This document shows positions 17,165 through 26,935 of a stretch of 64,000 nucleotides of DNA, piece after piece (position 1 is the first letter of the stretch; every line of letters begins with the position of its first letter). The notes below the pieces were generated by a model that saw only the letters and a program-made list of their open reading frames with translations, ran no database searches and had not been told where the DNA came from. The position numbers and the translations under genes were made by a program. The DNA comes from Mesorhizobium australicum. Its GTDB lineage: Bacteria > Pseudomonadota > Alphaproteobacteria > Rhizobiales > Rhizobiaceae. The stretch covers positions 744,001 to 808,000 of the forward strand of contig NZ_FXBL01000004.1 in the NCBI RefSeq assembly GCF_900177325.1, given 5' to 3'.

Positions 17165-19570
17165 TTATCCCCGCAGCACCCCGCCCGTCTGCTTCTTGAC
17201 GTTCTCGACGATCCGCCCTGCGAGCGCCTCGAAGTCCTCGTCCGTCAGCGTCTTCTCCACCGGCTGGATGGCGACCTCGATGGCGACCGACTTCTTGCCC
17301 TCGCCGATCGCAGCACCCTCGAACACGTCGAAGACGTTGACGCCGGTGATGAGCTTCTTGTCGGCGCCCAGCGCAGCGCGCACCAGCGTGCCGGCCTCGA
17401 CGGCGCGGTCCACCACGAAGGCAAAGTCGCGCTTTACCGCCTGGAAGGCCGAGAGCTCCAGCTTCGGCTTGGTGCGGGTGGGCTTGGCCTTGGGCTCGGG
17501 CACCGCGTCGACGAACACCTCGAAGCCGCACAGCGGTCCGTCGACGTCGAGCGTTTCCAGCGTCTTGGGGTGGAACTCGCCGAAATGGCCGAGCACAGTC
17601 TTCGGGCCGAGCTTGATGACGCCAGAGCGGCCGGGGTGATACCAGCCCGGCGCACTGGCCTCGACGGTCAGCCGGTCGATCGGCGCGCCGATGGCTTCGA
17701 GCGCGGCGAAGGCGTCCGCCTTGGCGTCGAACACGCCGACAGCGCCGGCATTGCCGGACCAGATGCGGCCCGAACCCTCCAGCTTCGCCGTTCCCCGGCG
17801 GATGCCGGCGGCGACGCGGCGCTGCGCGTCGGCCGTATCGCCCTCATAGGTGCCCGACACCTCGAACAGGGCGACGTCGGAGATGCCGCGGTCGGCATTG
17901 CGCTGCGCGGCCGCGACCAGCCCCGGCAGCAGCGAGGGGCGCATGTCGGACATGTCGGCGGCGATCGGGTTGGCGAGCTTCAGCGACGGCTGGCCGCCAC
18001 CGAACGCCTCGGCATGTTTCGCCGGGATGAACGACCAGGTGACCGCCTCCATCATGCCGCGTACGGCAAGCGCCCGGCGCGCGGCGCGGGTGCGGATCTG
18101 CAGCGTCGTCAGGATCTTTCCGTTGACGGCGTCGTGGCTGGTCAGCGGCTGCGGCGCGATCTGGTCGACGCCGCGCATGCGCATGACCTCCTCGACGAGA
18201 TCGGCCTTGCCGTCGATGTCCGGCCGCCACGACGGCGCGGTGACGTCGTAGAAATAGCCGCCGCCTGAGACGACGAAGCCGAGCTTCTCCAGGATCGCCG
18301 CACTCTCCTCGCCGGGCACGTCCATGCCGGTGAGGCGCTTGACCTCCAGAACCGGGAACATGATCGGCTTTGGCGAATAGCCGGCATAGCCGACGACTTC
18401 CGCATCGGTCGGGGTGCCGCCGCAGATGTCGAGCACGAGCTTGGTCGCGAGATCGAGGCCCGGCACCATGAATTCGGGGTCGACGCCGCGCTCGAACCGG
18501 TAGCGCGCATCTGTGATGATGCCGAGCGAGCGTCCGGTGCGGGCGACGTTGAGCGGTGCCCAGAGCGCCGACTCGATCAGCACGTCGGTGGTGTTCTCGT
18601 CGCAGCCCGAGTGCTCGCCGCCCATCACGCCGGCGATCGATTCGACGCCGTTGTCGTCGGAGATCACGCACATCTCGGGCGTCAGCTCGTATTCGAACGT
18701 GTCGAGCGCGAGCACTTTTTCTCCCGCTGCCGCCCGCCGGACGACGAGGTTGCCGGCGACCTTCTTCGCGTCGAAGACGTGCAGCGGCCGGCCTCGGTCG
18801 AAGGTGAGATAGTTGGTGATGTCGACCAGCGCGTTGATGGGGCGCAGCCCGATGGCGATCAGCCGCTGCTGCATCCACTTCGGCGAGGGGCCGTTCTTGA
18901 CGCCGCGCACCAGCCGCAGCGCGAAGCCGGGGCACAGGTCCGGATCGGCGATCGTCACCTTGACCGGGCATTCGCTGGTGCCGGCGACCGGCGCGACCGG
19001 AGGCGTCTTCAGCGTGCCGAGGCCGGAGGCGGCGAGATCGCGGGCAATGCCGTGGATCGAGGTCGCGTCGGGGCGGTTCGGCGTCAGGTTGATCTCGATG
19101 ACCGGGTCGTCGAGATGCGCGTAGGCGGCGAAAGACTGGCCGACCGGCGCATCCTCAGGCAGGTCGATGATGCCGTTGTGCTCGTCGGAGAGCTGCAGCT
19201 CGCGCTCCGAGCACATCATGCCGCGGCTCTCGACGCCGCGGATCTTGCCGACGCCAAGCGTCGTGTCGATGCCGGGGACATAGGTGCCGGGCGCGGCGAA
19301 CGCGCCAACCAGCCCCGCGCGCGCATTCGGCGCGCCGCAGACGACCTGGATCGGATCGCTCGAGCCGGTATCGACCATCAGCACGCGCAGCTTGTCGGCA
19401 TCCGGATGTTTCTCGGCGGACAGAACCTTGGCGATCACGAACGGCCTCAGCGCCGCCTTGTCATCGACATGCTCGACCTCGAGGCCGATCGAGGTGAGAC
19501 GCTCGACGATCTCGGCGAGCGAGGCGTCGGTCTCGAGGTGGTCCTTGAGCCAGGAGAGAGTGAGTTTCAT
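17165..19570 (-). CDS. pheT: Phenylalanine-tRNA ligase beta subunit
   Basis: PheT joins PheS in the (alpha-beta)2 enzyme that charges tRNA-Phe. The product has 801 residues, the normal length. Domains in order are the N-terminal tRNA-binding OB domain (about 40-148, '[13 protein letters not shown]'), B3/B4 editing (about 210-375), B5 (about 400-470), the catalytic-like core, and a C-terminal FDX-ACB anticodon-binding domain (about 708-801). In most bacteria pheT directly follows pheS; here a DUF4160/DUF2442 gene pair intervenes, with only 15 bases between the DUF2442 stop and the pheT start, so co-transcription is expected. Confidence 0.96.
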   Translation of the reverse strand: MKLTLSWLKDHLETDASLAEIVERLTSIGLEVEHVDDKAALRPFVIAKVLSAEKHPDADKLRVLMVDTGSSDPIQVVCGAPNARAGLVGAFAAPGTYVPGIDTTLGVGKIRGVESRGMMCSERELQLSDEHNGIIDLPEDAPVGQSFAAYAHLDDPVIEINLTPNRPDATSIHGIARDLAASGLGTLKTPPVAPVAGTSECPVKVTIADPDLCPGFALRLVRGVKNGPSPKWMQQRLIAIGLRPINALVDITNYLTFDRGRPLHVFDAKKVAGNLVVRRAAAGEKVLALDTFEYELTPEMCVISDDNGVESIAGVMGGEHSGCDENTTDVLIESALWAPLNVARTGRSLGIITDARYRFERGVDPEFMVPGLDLATKLVLDICGGTPTDAEVVGYAGYSPKPIMFPVLEVKRLTGMDVPGEESAAILEKLGFVVSGGGYFYDVTAPSWRPDIDGKADLVEEVMRMRGVDQIAPQPLTSHDAVNGKILTTLQIRTRAARRALAVRGMMEAVTWSFIPAKHAEAFGGGQPSLKLANPIAADMSDMRPSLLPGLVAAAQRNADRGISDVALFEVSGTYEGDTADAQRRVAAGIRRGTAKLEGSGRIWSGNAGAVGVFDAKADAFAALEAIGAPIDRLTVEASAPGWYHPGRSGVIKLGPKTVLGHFGEFHPKTLETLDVDGPLCGFEVFVDAVPEPKAKPTRTKPKLELSAFQAVKRDFAFVVDRAVEAGTLVRAALGADKKLITGVNVFDVFEGAAIGEGKKSVAIEVAIQPVEKTLTDEDFEALAGRIVENVKKQTGGVLRG

Positions 19571-19585
19571 CAGAAGTCTCGATCG

Positions 19586-19864
19586 TTACTCTGCGGCCAC
19601 CGACGGGGCGACAGCTCCGCGGGCCTTGCGTCCATTCAGCATTCCGTCGACTGACAGATCTTCGTCCACGTCCGGCCAATGCACCCCATTGAGCATCAGC
19701 CTTACATTGTTGCGCTGGGCCGGCGTAGCGTTGAGCAAGCGCGGATACCACCACAACGGTGTCGAAACGTGGCGTCCATCAGACAGCCGAACATGAAGTT
19801 CATGAAGATCGCACCATGCCTCCACGGGGCGATCCTTTTCCGGGTAGTCAGGCGAAGAAGTCAT
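19586..19864 (-). CDS. DUF2442 domain protein (toxin-antitoxin-like partner)
   Basis: This 92-residue protein has the DUF2442 pattern: 'ELHVRLSDGRHVSTPLWWYPRLLNAT' followed by an acidic strand ending HWPDVDEDLSVDGML. DUF2442 genes frequently neighbour DUF4160 genes, and the pair is regarded as a candidate toxin-antitoxin-like module. It overlaps the upstream DUF4160 gene by 17 bases and sits between pheS and pheT in the same operon. No DNA-binding motif is obvious. Function is inferred only from gene pairing. Confidence 0.8.
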   Translation of the reverse strand: MTSSPDYPEKDRPVEAWCDLHELHVRLSDGRHVSTPLWWYPRLLNATPAQRNNVRLMLNGVHWPDVDEDLSVDGMLNGRKARGAVAPSVAAE

Positions 19865-20081
19865 TCCATGCCTCCAGAAACTGTCCCTGATGCTCTTCGA
19901 CTATCGTCATTATACGACGCATGTCCGGTTCGCTGAACCCGCCGCGTTTCGCTATCCGTAGATCCCGAAGCCAGACCTTCGCCTGCGTTCCCTTCCCTTC
20001 GACATGAACATGCGGCGGCTCGTTCCAGTCGCCGGAGAAGAAATGGAAGCGAAATCCGGCCTCGATCAGCAGCGTCGGCAT
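19848..20081 (-). CDS. DUF4160 domain protein (toxin-antitoxin-like partner)
   Basis: This 77-residue protein carries the DUF4160 signature 'FFSGDWNEPPHVHVEGKGTQ' with the conserved PPHxHV motif, and ends 'EHQGQFLEAWNDFF', also typical of the family. The ATG at 20081 lies 2 bases after the pheS stop codon (TAG at 20086-20084). The gene overlaps the following DUF2442 gene by 17 bases. The HxH motif suggests metal or nucleotide chemistry, but no activity is established. Confidence 0.8.
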   Translation of the reverse strand: MPTLLIEAGFRFHFFSGDWNEPPHVHVEGKGTQAKVWLRDLRIAKRGGFSEPDMRRIMTIVEEHQGQFLEAWNDFFA

Positions 20082-20083
20082 AG

Positions 20084-21169
20084 CTAGCTGCTCAACCCGC
20101 CGAACAGCGTCGGCATGTCGAGCGGCCTGAATCCGTAGTGCTGCAGCCAGCGGACGTCGGCGTCGAAGAAGGCGCGCAGATCCGGCATGCCGTATTTCAG
20201 CATGGCGATACGGTCGATGCCCATGCCCCAGGCAAAACCCTGGTATTCGTCAGGATCGAGCCCGCCGGCGCGCAGCACGTTGGGGTGGACCATGCCGCAG
20301 CCGAGGATCTCCATCCAGTCGGAGCCTTCGCCGAAGCGCACCTCGCCTGGCCGGGAGCGGTCGCACTGGATGTCGACTTCCAGCGACGGCTCGGTGAACG
20401 GGAAGAAGGACGGGCGGAAGCGCATCTTCACCTGCGGCACCTCGAAGAAGGCCTTGCAGAACTCCTCCAGCACCCACTTCATGTTGGCGACATTGGCCGA
20501 CTTGTCGATGACCAGGCCCTCGACCTGGTGGAACATCGGCGAGTGGGTGGCGTCGGAATCCTGCCGGTAGGTCTTGCCCGGGATGACGATGCGGATCGGC
20601 GGCTGCTGCGCCTCCATGGTGCGGATCTGCACCGGCGAGGTGTGCGTGCGCAGGAGCTTGCGGTGGCCGTTCTCGTCAGGATTGAAGAAGAACGTGTCGT
20701 GCATCTCGCGGGCGGGATGACCGTCGGGGAAGTTGAGCGCGGTGAAGTTGTAGTAGTCGGTCTCGATGTCCGGACCCTCGGCGATCGAGAAGCCGAGGTC
20801 GCCGAAGATCGCGGCGATCTCGTCGATCACCTGGCTGATCGGATGGATGCGGCCGCGCTCGGCGGGCGACTGGCGCACCGGCAGCGTCACGTCGACCTTC
20901 TCGGCGGCGAGCCGGGCGGTCGTGGCGGCGTCCTTCAACTCAGCCTTGCGGGCGCTCAGCGCCTCGGTGATCCGGTTCTTCAGCCCGTTGATCGCCGGGC
21001 CCTTGGTCTGCCGCTCTTCCGGGGTCATCGAACCAAGCGACTTCAGAAGTTCGGAGACCGACCCCTTCTTGCCCATAGCGGCGACCCGCACGGCCTCCAG
21101 CGTCGCCTCGTCCGCCGCCTCAGCAATCTGATCGGCGAGCGTCTTTTCGATTGTGTCGATCTCAGTCAT
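20084..21169 (-). CDS. pheS: Phenylalanine-tRNA ligase alpha subunit
   Basis: This is the catalytic subunit of Phe-tRNA synthetase, 361 residues. The N-terminal coiled coil (about 1-90) leads to the class II core with motif 2-like '[20 protein letters not shown]' and motif 3 '[15 protein letters not shown]'. The start at 21169 ([11 protein letters not shown]) is correct for the family; the longer open frame reads through the preceding gene. It overlaps the stop of the upstream kinase-like gene by 8 bases, indicating translational coupling. It is followed after 2 bases by the DUF4160 gene. Confidence 0.96.
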   Translation of the reverse strand: MTEIDTIEKTLADQIAEAADEATLEAVRVAAMGKKGSVSELLKSLGSMTPEERQTKGPAINGLKNRITEALSARKAELKDAATTARLAAEKVDVTLPVRQSPAERGRIHPISQVIDEIAAIFGDLGFSIAEGPDIETDYYNFTALNFPDGHPAREMHDTFFFNPDENGHRKLLRTHTSPVQIRTMEAQQPPIRIVIPGKTYRQDSDATHSPMFHQVEGLVIDKSANVANMKWVLEEFCKAFFEVPQVKMRFRPSFFPFTEPSLEVDIQCDRSRPGEVRFGEGSDWMEILGCGMVHPNVLRAGGLDPDEYQGFAWGMGIDRIAMLKYGMPDLRAFFDADVRWLQHYGFRPLDMPTLFGGLSS

Positions 21170-22040
21170 GGCTCGATTTCCGCAGTTCGCCGGTCGGGCC
21201 CGGCAGGTTCGGATGGGATGCCTCATCCTTGGACAAGGCGGATTTGAGGAAGCTGGTTCCGGCAAGCATGCGCTGCCCGTCACGGCCCAAGAAGCGGCCC
21301 GGGATACGCAGCAGCGGGCTGAACAGCGAGAAGAAGCCGACCACGGAGCGCAGCTCGCGGATCACCGCCGGCGGCGCAATCTGGCGATAGGCGGCGAAGG
21401 CGCGCTTCGGCGTTTCAGGCCGCAGCGCCTGCCCGGCGATCTGCAGGAACAGCAGCCAGACGTCGCGTGCCTGGGCCGTTTCGAGCGGCATCGAGGCCTC
21501 CGGCTCCTCTTCGAAATCGAGGAAGCCGAACATGCGCCCCTTGACCAGCATGTCGCGCGGATGGGGCCTGCCATGGCAGAGGCCCGCGAGATGAACGCGC
21601 GCGATGGCTTCGGCGCAGGCGACCAGCATATCGTCGTGGCGCTCGGGGGCGTTGCGCCGAAGGCGGTTGATCTCTTCCTGCACGATCGTTCCGGCATCGC
21701 TCATGGCGATCACGTCGCCCTGGCCATAGAAGATCGTCACCGTCGGAAATCCCGCGGCCCGGAAGGCGGCGGCCTTGCGCATCTCGCGCGCGGCGAGACC
21801 TGCGGCGGAGGCGGCCGGGGAACTGCGCAGGAAGGGCAGCGGCATGAGCGGCGAGATCACGCGATGCAGCCATTTCGCGGCGCTGCGCGCCTCGACGCCG
21901 TAGCGCTTGATCCAGACGGTGCGCCCGTCGACCTCGACGGAGCCGACACGGCTGCGCTCGGACGCGACGACGAGCTTCAGCAGGGCCTCAAGGCCCGCCG
22001 GGCTCAGTTCCTCGTCAGTTTCGCTCTGTGTCCTGTCCAT
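21162..22040 (-). CDS. Kinase-like protein (lipopolysaccharide kinase/RIO-type fold)
   Basis: This 292-residue protein has a small protein-kinase-like fold. A possible ATP-binding lysine is in VWIKRYG (K45), a catalytic-loop-like segment reads [11 protein letters not shown] (about 156-166), and a metal-binding Asp is in FLDFEEEP (D175). In related Kdo/RIO kinases the loop usually reads HGDxH, so Arg stands in place of the catalytic Asp; Asp163 may compensate or the protein may be a pseudokinase. It is inserted between rplT and pheS and overlaps pheS by 8 bases. A role in envelope sugar phosphorylation is only a family-based guess. Confidence 0.7.
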   Translation of the reverse strand: MDRTQSETDEELSPAGLEALLKLVVASERSRVGSVEVDGRTVWIKRYGVEARSAAKWLHRVISPLMPLPFLRSSPAASAAGLAAREMRKAAAFRAAGFPTVTIFYGQGDVIAMSDAGTIVQEEINRLRRNAPERHDDMLVACAEAIARVHLAGLCHGRPHPRDMLVKGRMFGFLDFEEEPEASMPLETAQARDVWLLFLQIAGQALRPETPKRAFAAYRQIAPPAVIRELRSVVGFFSLFSPLLRIPGRFLGRDGQRMLAGTSFLKSALSKDEASHPNLPGPTGELRKSSHD

Positions 22041-22051
22041 CGTTCCGGATA

Positions 22052-22087
22052 TGAAAAAACCCGCGCCAGCCCTGCCAGCGCGGGTTT
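22052..22087 (-). terminator. Terminator after rplT
   Basis: On the minus strand a stem AACCCGCGC/GCGCGGGTT with a GC-rich interior is followed by a run of T residues (22059-22054). It lies 43 bases past the rplT stop and just before the kinase-like gene, and should end or attenuate the rpmI-rplT transcript. Confidence 0.8.
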
Positions 22088-22129
22088 CCCAATTGGTGTT
22101 GCCTGAAGTCCTGGGAAAACGCTGGTCGT

Positions 22130-22531
22130 TTAAGCGACTGCGCCTTCAAACTCGTTCGGCATGCCGTCCTTGAGGTATTCGAGCGCGGTCTTCGACTTGG
22201 CGACCAGCGCGACGAAGGCCTGCGGCTCGTGGATGGCGAGGTCCGACAGAACCTTGCGGTCGATCTCGATGCCCGCCTTGTTGAGGCCGTCGATGAAGCG
22301 GCCGTAGGTCAGGCCGTGCTCGCGAACCGCGGCGTTGATGCGCTGGATCCACAGGGCGCGGAAGTTGCGCTTCCGGACCTTGCGGTCGCGGTAGGCATAC
22401 TGCATCGACTTCTCGACCGCCTGCTTGGCGGTGCGGATGGTGTTCTTGCGGCGGCCGTAGAAGCCCTTCGCGGCGTCCAGGACCTTCTTGTGCTTGGCGT
22501 GGGCGGTAACGCCTCTCTTTACGCGTGCCAT
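22130..22531 (-). CDS. rplT: 50S ribosomal protein L20
   Basis: L20 binds 23S rRNA early in large-subunit assembly and in many bacteria represses its own operon. The 133-residue product shows the highly conserved N-terminus [18 protein letters not shown] and '[20 protein letters not shown]', plus the C-terminal globular part '[17 protein letters not shown]'. Its length is slightly above the usual 117-134 range limit and ordinary for alphaproteobacteria. It follows rpmI by 39 bases. Confidence 0.97.
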   Translation of the reverse strand: MARVKRGVTAHAKHKKVLDAAKGFYGRRKNTIRTAKQAVEKSMQYAYRDRKVRKRNFRALWIQRINAAVREHGLTYGRFIDGLNKAGIEIDRKVLSDLAIHEPQAFVALVAKSKTALEYLKDGMPNEFEGAVA

Positions 22532-22570
22532 GTCATGATCTCCTTAAATCTGTTCCAGGTCCGACGCGGC

Positions 22571-22774
22571 TCAGAGGCCGTTCGGAAGAAAATTCTTGAT
22601 GACCTTCTTGCCGTCCGGTTCAGCCAGAACCATCGTGCCGCGGGCATTTCGAATGAACTTGTTGGAACGCTTGATCATGCCATGGCGCTTGCCGGCGGCT
22701 GCCGACAGCACTTTGCCAGTGCCGGTGATCTTGAACCGCTTCTTGGCGGCCGACTTGGTCTTCATCTTGGGCAT
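22571..22774 (-). CDS. rpmI: 50S ribosomal protein L35
   Basis: L35 is a small basic protein of the large ribosomal subunit. The 67-residue product begins [20 protein letters not shown] and contains [16 protein letters not shown], diagnostic of the family. The start at 22774 is the canonical MPKMKTKS; the longer open frame upstream runs through the intergenic leader. A strong terminator-like hairpin lies in that leader between infC and rpmI. Confidence 0.97.
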   Translation of the reverse strand: MPKMKTKSAAKKRFKITGTGKVLSAAAGKRHGMIKRSNKFIRNARGTMVLAEPDGKKVIKNFLPNGL

Positions 22775-22839
22775 TTTGCTATCCTTCTCGGTGCGCTTGA
22801 TTGCGCTTATTTTTGCTCCGGACGGACCAGTGTCCGGAA

Positions 22840-22879
22840 AGCATACAAAACCGCCACGGCATGCCCTGCCGGGCGGTTT
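22840..22879 (-). terminator. Terminator/attenuator hairpin between infC and rpmI
   Basis: On the minus strand AAACCGCC and CGGCA arms pair with a single bulge (22848-22861 with 22867-22879) around a 5-base loop, followed by TTTTGTAT. It lies about 65-105 bases before the rpmI start. A second smaller hairpin (TCCGGAC/GTCCGGA, around 22817-22838) follows. The region could serve as the autoregulatory leader of the ribosomal protein genes. Confidence 0.6.
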
Positions 22880-22968
22880 GGAACGCGGCCTTATACAGAT
22901 GCGCCCGCAAAAGAGCAATACCGATTCGGCCATATGTCGGGGCTTTGCGGCGCGCGGCCGCCGAAGGA

Positions 22969-23505
22969 TCACTTCGGCGACAGCACCATCATCATCTGGC
23001 GGCCTTCGAGCTTCGGCTCTGCCTCGACCTTGGCGATGCCTTCGACCTCGGCCTTGACCTTGTTCAGCAGTTCCATGCCGAGTTCGAGATGCGCCATCTC
23101 GCGGCCGCGGAAGCGAAGCGTCAGCTTGACCTTGTCGCCTTCCTCGAAGAAGCGGCGAACCGCCTTCATCTTGGTTTCGTAATCATGGGTGTCGATGTTC
23201 GGGCGCATCTTGATCTCCTTGATCTCGATGACCCTCTGATTCTTGCGCGCTTCCGCCGCCTTCTTCTGGCTGGCGTATTTCAGCTTGCCGAGATCGGTGA
23301 TCTTGCACACCGGCGGCTCGGCATTGGGAGAGATTTCGACGAGGTCCAGGCCGGCGTCCTCGGCAATCTGGAGCGCCTCCTGGATGGAGACGTTGCCGCG
23401 ATTGGCGCCTGTTTCGTCAATAAGCTGAACCCGGGGAACCCGGATGTCACGGTTGGAGCGTGGTCCCTCCTTCGTGGGGGCCGCTGCCTTGAAAGGTCTG
23501 CGAAT
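22969..23505 (-). CDS. infC: Translation initiation factor IF-3 (ATT start codon)
   Basis: IF-3 binds the 30S subunit and enforces start-codon fidelity. The product from the ATT at 23505 has 178 residues, beginning (M)RRPFKAAAP, followed by the N-domain '[17 protein letters not shown]', linker and C-domain ending MMMVLSPK. I chose ATT because AGGAGA lies 8 bases upstream and homologues begin at this residue. A GTG at 23532 is in frame but has no Shine-Dalgarno. Non-AUG start codons of the ATT/ATC class are well known for infC and underlie its autoregulation by IF-3. Confidence 0.95.
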   Translation of the reverse strand: MRRPFKAAAPTKEGPRSNRDIRVPRVQLIDETGANRGNVSIQEALQIAEDAGLDLVEISPNAEPPVCKITDLGKLKYASQKKAAEARKNQRVIEIKEIKMRPNIDTHDYETKMKAVRRFFEEGDKVKLTLRFRGREMAHLELGMELLNKVKAEVEGIAKVEAEPKLEGRQMMMVLSPK

Positions 23506-23729
23506 GGTCGTGATCTCCTCGATCGTTGTCACTAAGGGTGTGCCGGCGCGGGCGTGACGCCGGTGGAAAGGGCAGATGTGTTATCCGCTTCGCGGGTTCA
23601 ATACCACAATGCGGTGAAAAAAACAGCGGCCGCGTCGGTTCTGGACCAATGTGGAGGCCGTCCGCGACGGCTTTCCTCCCGACATCTCCTATGTCAGAAC
23701 GCCGGGTCTGACGGAGACCTGCCTTGGAT

Positions 23730-24497
23730 ATGGATCTGGAACATATAGGGGTCGCTGGAGATTCAATTGCGGTCCGTCGCCGGGAAGGCCGTGCGCCGGG
23801 TCTCGTCTGGCTCGGCGGTTACCGGTCGGATATGCTGGGCACCAAGGCGCAGGCGCTGGACGAATGGGCCGGGCGCACCGGCCATGCCTGCCTGCGCCAC
23901 GACTATTCCGGCCACGGCGAGTCGGGTGGCCGTTTCGAGGATGGGACGATCTCGCTCTGGCTGGAGCAGAGTCTCGCAGTGTTCCGCCGCTTCACCTCCG
24001 GACCGCAGATCTTCGTCGGCTCGTCGATGGGAGCCTGGATCGCGCTGCGGATGATCCAGGAACTGCGCAAGGCAGGCGAGGGCGAAAGGATCGCAGGCCT
24101 CATCCTGCTCGCGCCGGCGCCGGACTTCACAGTGGAGCTGATGGAGCCGCAACTGACCGAGGCGCAGAGGCGCGAGATCGAGGAAAAGGGCTACCTGTCA
24201 GAACCGTCCGAATATTCGCCGGAACCGAACATCTACACGAAAGGGCTGTTCGAGGACGGTCGGCGCAATCGGGTCCTGGACGGGCTGATCGAAACGGGAT
24301 GTCCGGTCCATATCCTGCAGGGGATGAACGATCCGGACGTGCCCTACACCCACGCCGAGAAGCTGTTGCGGCACCTGCCCGTCTGCGACGTCACGCTTTC
24401 GCTGATCCGCGACGGCGACCACCGCCTCTCCCGCCCGCAGGACATTGACCTCATCCTGCGTTCGGTCGAGGGCATGACCAGGCAGGTGGCTGGCTGA
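23730..24497 (+). CDS. Alpha/beta hydrolase
   Basis: This cytoplasmic alpha/beta-hydrolase has 255 residues. The nucleophile elbow is GSSMG (Ser99), an acid residue is likely in GMNDPDVP, and the catalytic His is in DGDHRLS near residue 231. The 'YSGHGESGG' loop near residue 60 is typical of the carboxylesterase/ABHD10-like thioesterase subgroup. The ATG at 23730 is preceded by GGAGACC; an in-frame TTG at 23724 is possible. Its stop overlaps the benE start by one base, so hydrolysis of an ester followed by BenE-type transport may be functionally linked, but the substrate is unknown. Confidence 0.85.
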   Translation: MDLEHIGVAGDSIAVRRREGRAPGLVWLGGYRSDMLGTKAQALDEWAGRTGHACLRHDYSGHGESGGRFEDGTISLWLEQSLAVFRRFTSGPQIFVGSSMGAWIALRMIQELRKAGEGERIAGLILLAPAPDFTVELMEPQLTEAQRREIEEKGYLSEPSEYSPEPNIYTKGLFEDGRRNRVLDGLIETGCPVHILQGMNDPDVPYTHAEKLLRHLPVCDVTLSLIRDGDHRLSRPQDIDLILRSVEGMTRQVAG

Positions 24498-25636
24498 TGC
24501 GGTTGTCGATTCCCGCTTCGGCTTTCGTCGCCGCGGTCGTCGGCTTCGGCGGCACGCTCGCGCTGATCATCGCCGCCGCGAGGGCCGTCGGCGCGACCGA
24601 TGCGGAGACGGCCAGCATGGTCACCGCCCTTTGCCTCGCCATGACGGTCGAGACGGCATACCTGTCCTGGAAGACACGGATGCCGGTGATCAGCGCCTGG
24701 TCGACGCCGGGCGCCGCCCTCATCGCCGCCTCGACGGACTTCACCATGGCCGAGGCAGTGGGAGCCTTTCTCGTCACCGCGATACTTCTGATCGCGACCG
24801 GGCTGTTCGGGCCGCTGACCCGGCTCGTTTCGCGTATCCCGGCCTCCGTGTCGTCGGGCATGCTGGCCGGCATCGTCGTCACTTTCGTTTCGGGCGCGTT
24901 CAAGACGGTGGCGGTGGACCCGCTGCTCATCCTGCCCCTGCTCGCGGCCTTCTTCGTCATCCGCCTGTTCAACCCGGCCCTCTCGGTGTTGGCAGTGTTG
25001 GTCGGTGGCGGTGTGCTGGCCGTGCTTCTGGGACGTGTCGGCGACCTGCCGACGCCGGAACTGTCGACCATCACGCTGATCGCGCCGCAGTTCACCACCG
25101 CGGCACTCGTCGGTCTGGCAATACCACTCTACCTGGTCACCATGGCTTCGCAGAACCTGTCGGGACTTGCCGTTCTCAAGGCCGCCGGCTACGAGCCGCC
25201 GGCAGGCGAACTGATCGCGACGACAGGCCTGGTCTCGCTCCTCACCGCCCCTCTGGGCGCTCTTACCACCAACCTCGCGGCGATCTCGGCGGCGATCTGC
25301 ACCGGTCCGGACGTGCATCCCGACCCGGCCGAACGCTGGAAGACGGGACCGTTCTATGCCTTGTTCTACCTGTTGTTCGCCCTCTTCGGCGCCTCGCTCG
25401 TTGCGATCTTCGCTGTGTTGCCCCCGTCGCTGATCGCCCTTGTCGCCGGGCTTGGCCTGATGGCGCCGCTTGTGAACGCCATGAGCATCGCGCTCAAGGA
25501 GGAGAGCGAGCGCATTCCGGCGATCACTGCATTCACCGCGACCGCCTCCGGCCTCGTCATGGCGGGCATCGGCTCCGCCTTCTGGGGACTGCTTGCCGGC
25601 CTGATCGTATTCGGTATCGGCAAATTGCGCCGCTAA
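24497..25636 (+). CDS. benE: Benzoate/H+ symporter family transporter BenE
   Basis: This inner-membrane carrier has 379 residues and about 11-12 predicted spans. It matches the BenE family in the N-terminal 'TPGAALIAA' and in 'APLGALTTNLAAISAAICTG' around residue 255. BenE proteins are annotated as benzoate:proton symporters, although many homologues have untested substrates. The start codon overlaps the stop of the upstream hydrolase by one base (TGATG), so the two form an operon. A gentisate-type aromatic pathway lies about 35 kb away. Confidence 0.88.
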   Translation: MRLSIPASAFVAAVVGFGGTLALIIAAARAVGATDAETASMVTALCLAMTVETAYLSWKTRMPVISAWSTPGAALIAASTDFTMAEAVGAFLVTAILLIATGLFGPLTRLVSRIPASVSSGMLAGIVVTFVSGAFKTVAVDPLLILPLLAAFFVIRLFNPALSVLAVLVGGGVLAVLLGRVGDLPTPELSTITLIAPQFTTAALVGLAIPLYLVTMASQNLSGLAVLKAAGYEPPAGELIATTGLVSLLTAPLGALTTNLAAISAAICTGPDVHPDPAERWKTGPFYALFYLLFALFGASLVAIFAVLPPSLIALVAGLGLMAPLVNAMSIALKEESERIPAITAFTATASGLVMAGIGSAFWGLLAGLIVFGIGKLRR

Positions 25637-25687
25637 AAGGGATTTGGGGGTTGAAGCTGAGCCCCCGGGCGCTAAGCTTGTGTTGCG

Positions 25688-26797
25688 ATGCAACAAAGCC
25701 CGTTTCACCAGATGGGCCTGTTCCTTCCGGATTGGGCCGAAACACTGATCATCGTGGCTCTCGCCCTGGCCGCAGCATGGTTCGCGCACGCGGTCGCTTA
25801 CCGGATACTCACGCGTCTGCTCGGTGGCTACGCCGTGTTTTTCGACCGGTTGCTGACGAGGATGCGCGGGCCGCTTCGGCTCGTTATGCTCATCTTCGCC
25901 CTCTCGGCGGCGTCCACCGTCGCCCCCCTGACACAGACCGAACAGACCTTCATCCGTCACATTCTGCTTGCCGGCTTCATCACAGTGGTCGTCTGGCTCG
26001 CGCGCACGGCCCTCAATCTGTGGACCGAACTGCACCTGAAGCGCTTCCAGATCGACGTCGAGGACAACATGCTCGCCCGCAAGCATGTCACGCAGTCCCG
26101 CATCCTGCTGCGCGTCGCCGACACGATCCTGCTGGTGATCGGGCTCGCCGCGATCCTGATGACGTTCGACCCCGTGCGCCAGTACGGCGTCAGCCTGCTC
26201 GCTTCCGCAGGCGCGGCGGGCATCGTGGTTGGCTTGGCCCTGCAGCCGATGCTCAAGAACCTGTTCGCCGGCGTGCAACTCGCCCTGACGCAGCCGATCC
26301 GGATCGACGACGCGGTGATTGTCGAAGGCGAGTGGGGGAACATCGAGGAGATCACGGCCACCTACGTCGTCGTGCGCATCTGGGACCTTCGCCGCCTGAT
26401 CGTGCCGCTCAACTACTTCATGGAACAGCCATTCCAGAACTGGACGCGCCAGGATGCGCGCCTGTTGGGCAGTGTGATGATCTATCTCGACTATACGACG
26501 CCGGTCGATGCCGTCCGCGAAAAGGCGAAGGAGATCGTGGCCGCGTCGAAGAACTGGGACCGCGGGGTATTTGCCGTCCAGGTCACCGATTTTCGTGAGA
26601 CGGTGATGGAGATCCGCATCCTGGCAAGTGCGCCCAGCGCCGGCAAGGCATTTGACCTCCGCTGCGAAGTCCGTGAGCAACTTGTGTCCTGGTTGGCACA
26701 GGACCATCCGCGCGCACTGCCGCGCGTTCGCAATGACTTCCGCGACACCGGGCCGGCACGAGGAACGAAGGACACTGCGGCGGCGCAGTTGCCCTGA
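25688..26797 (+). CDS. MscS-family mechanosensitive ion channel
   Basis: This inner-membrane channel homologue has 369 residues. About four spans are predicted in the N-terminal half (around 16-42, 62-80, 88-108 and 140-160). The pore-lining and beta-domain region reads 'GIVVGLALQPMLKNLFAGVQ' then 'IRIDDAVIVEGEWGNIEEI', characteristic of MscS. The C-terminal alpha/beta vestibule follows to about residue 345. Its role would be to release solutes on hypo-osmotic shock. It stands alone, 51 bases after benE. Confidence 0.9.
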   Translation: MQQSPFHQMGLFLPDWAETLIIVALALAAAWFAHAVAYRILTRLLGGYAVFFDRLLTRMRGPLRLVMLIFALSAASTVAPLTQTEQTFIRHILLAGFITVVVWLARTALNLWTELHLKRFQIDVEDNMLARKHVTQSRILLRVADTILLVIGLAAILMTFDPVRQYGVSLLASAGAAGIVVGLALQPMLKNLFAGVQLALTQPIRIDDAVIVEGEWGNIEEITATYVVVRIWDLRRLIVPLNYFMEQPFQNWTRQDARLLGSVMIYLDYTTPVDAVREKAKEIVAASKNWDRGVFAVQVTDFRETVMEIRILASAPSAGKAFDLRCEVREQLVSWLAQDHPRALPRVRNDFRDTGPARGTKDTAAAQLP

Positions 26798-26935
26798 GCG
26801 CCTGTCCGTAGCGCGGCGCGCGCCGACCGCTTTACGTAACTTTACATTGCAGAGTCTTGAATCGGGGGGTGGCCGGGGCCATTTCGAATTCAAGGCAGCC
26901 GGGTGGGTTGCCGGTAAACGAAGGAACAGAAACTG

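Noticed and set aside
23506..23532. GTG start for infC at 23532
   Set aside because: No Shine-Dalgarno precedes it and IF-3 homologues begin at RRPFK, which follows the ATT at 23505.
23590..23615. GGGTTCAA sequence resembling a tRNA T-loop
   Set aside because: No acceptor, D or anticodon stems can be drawn around it.
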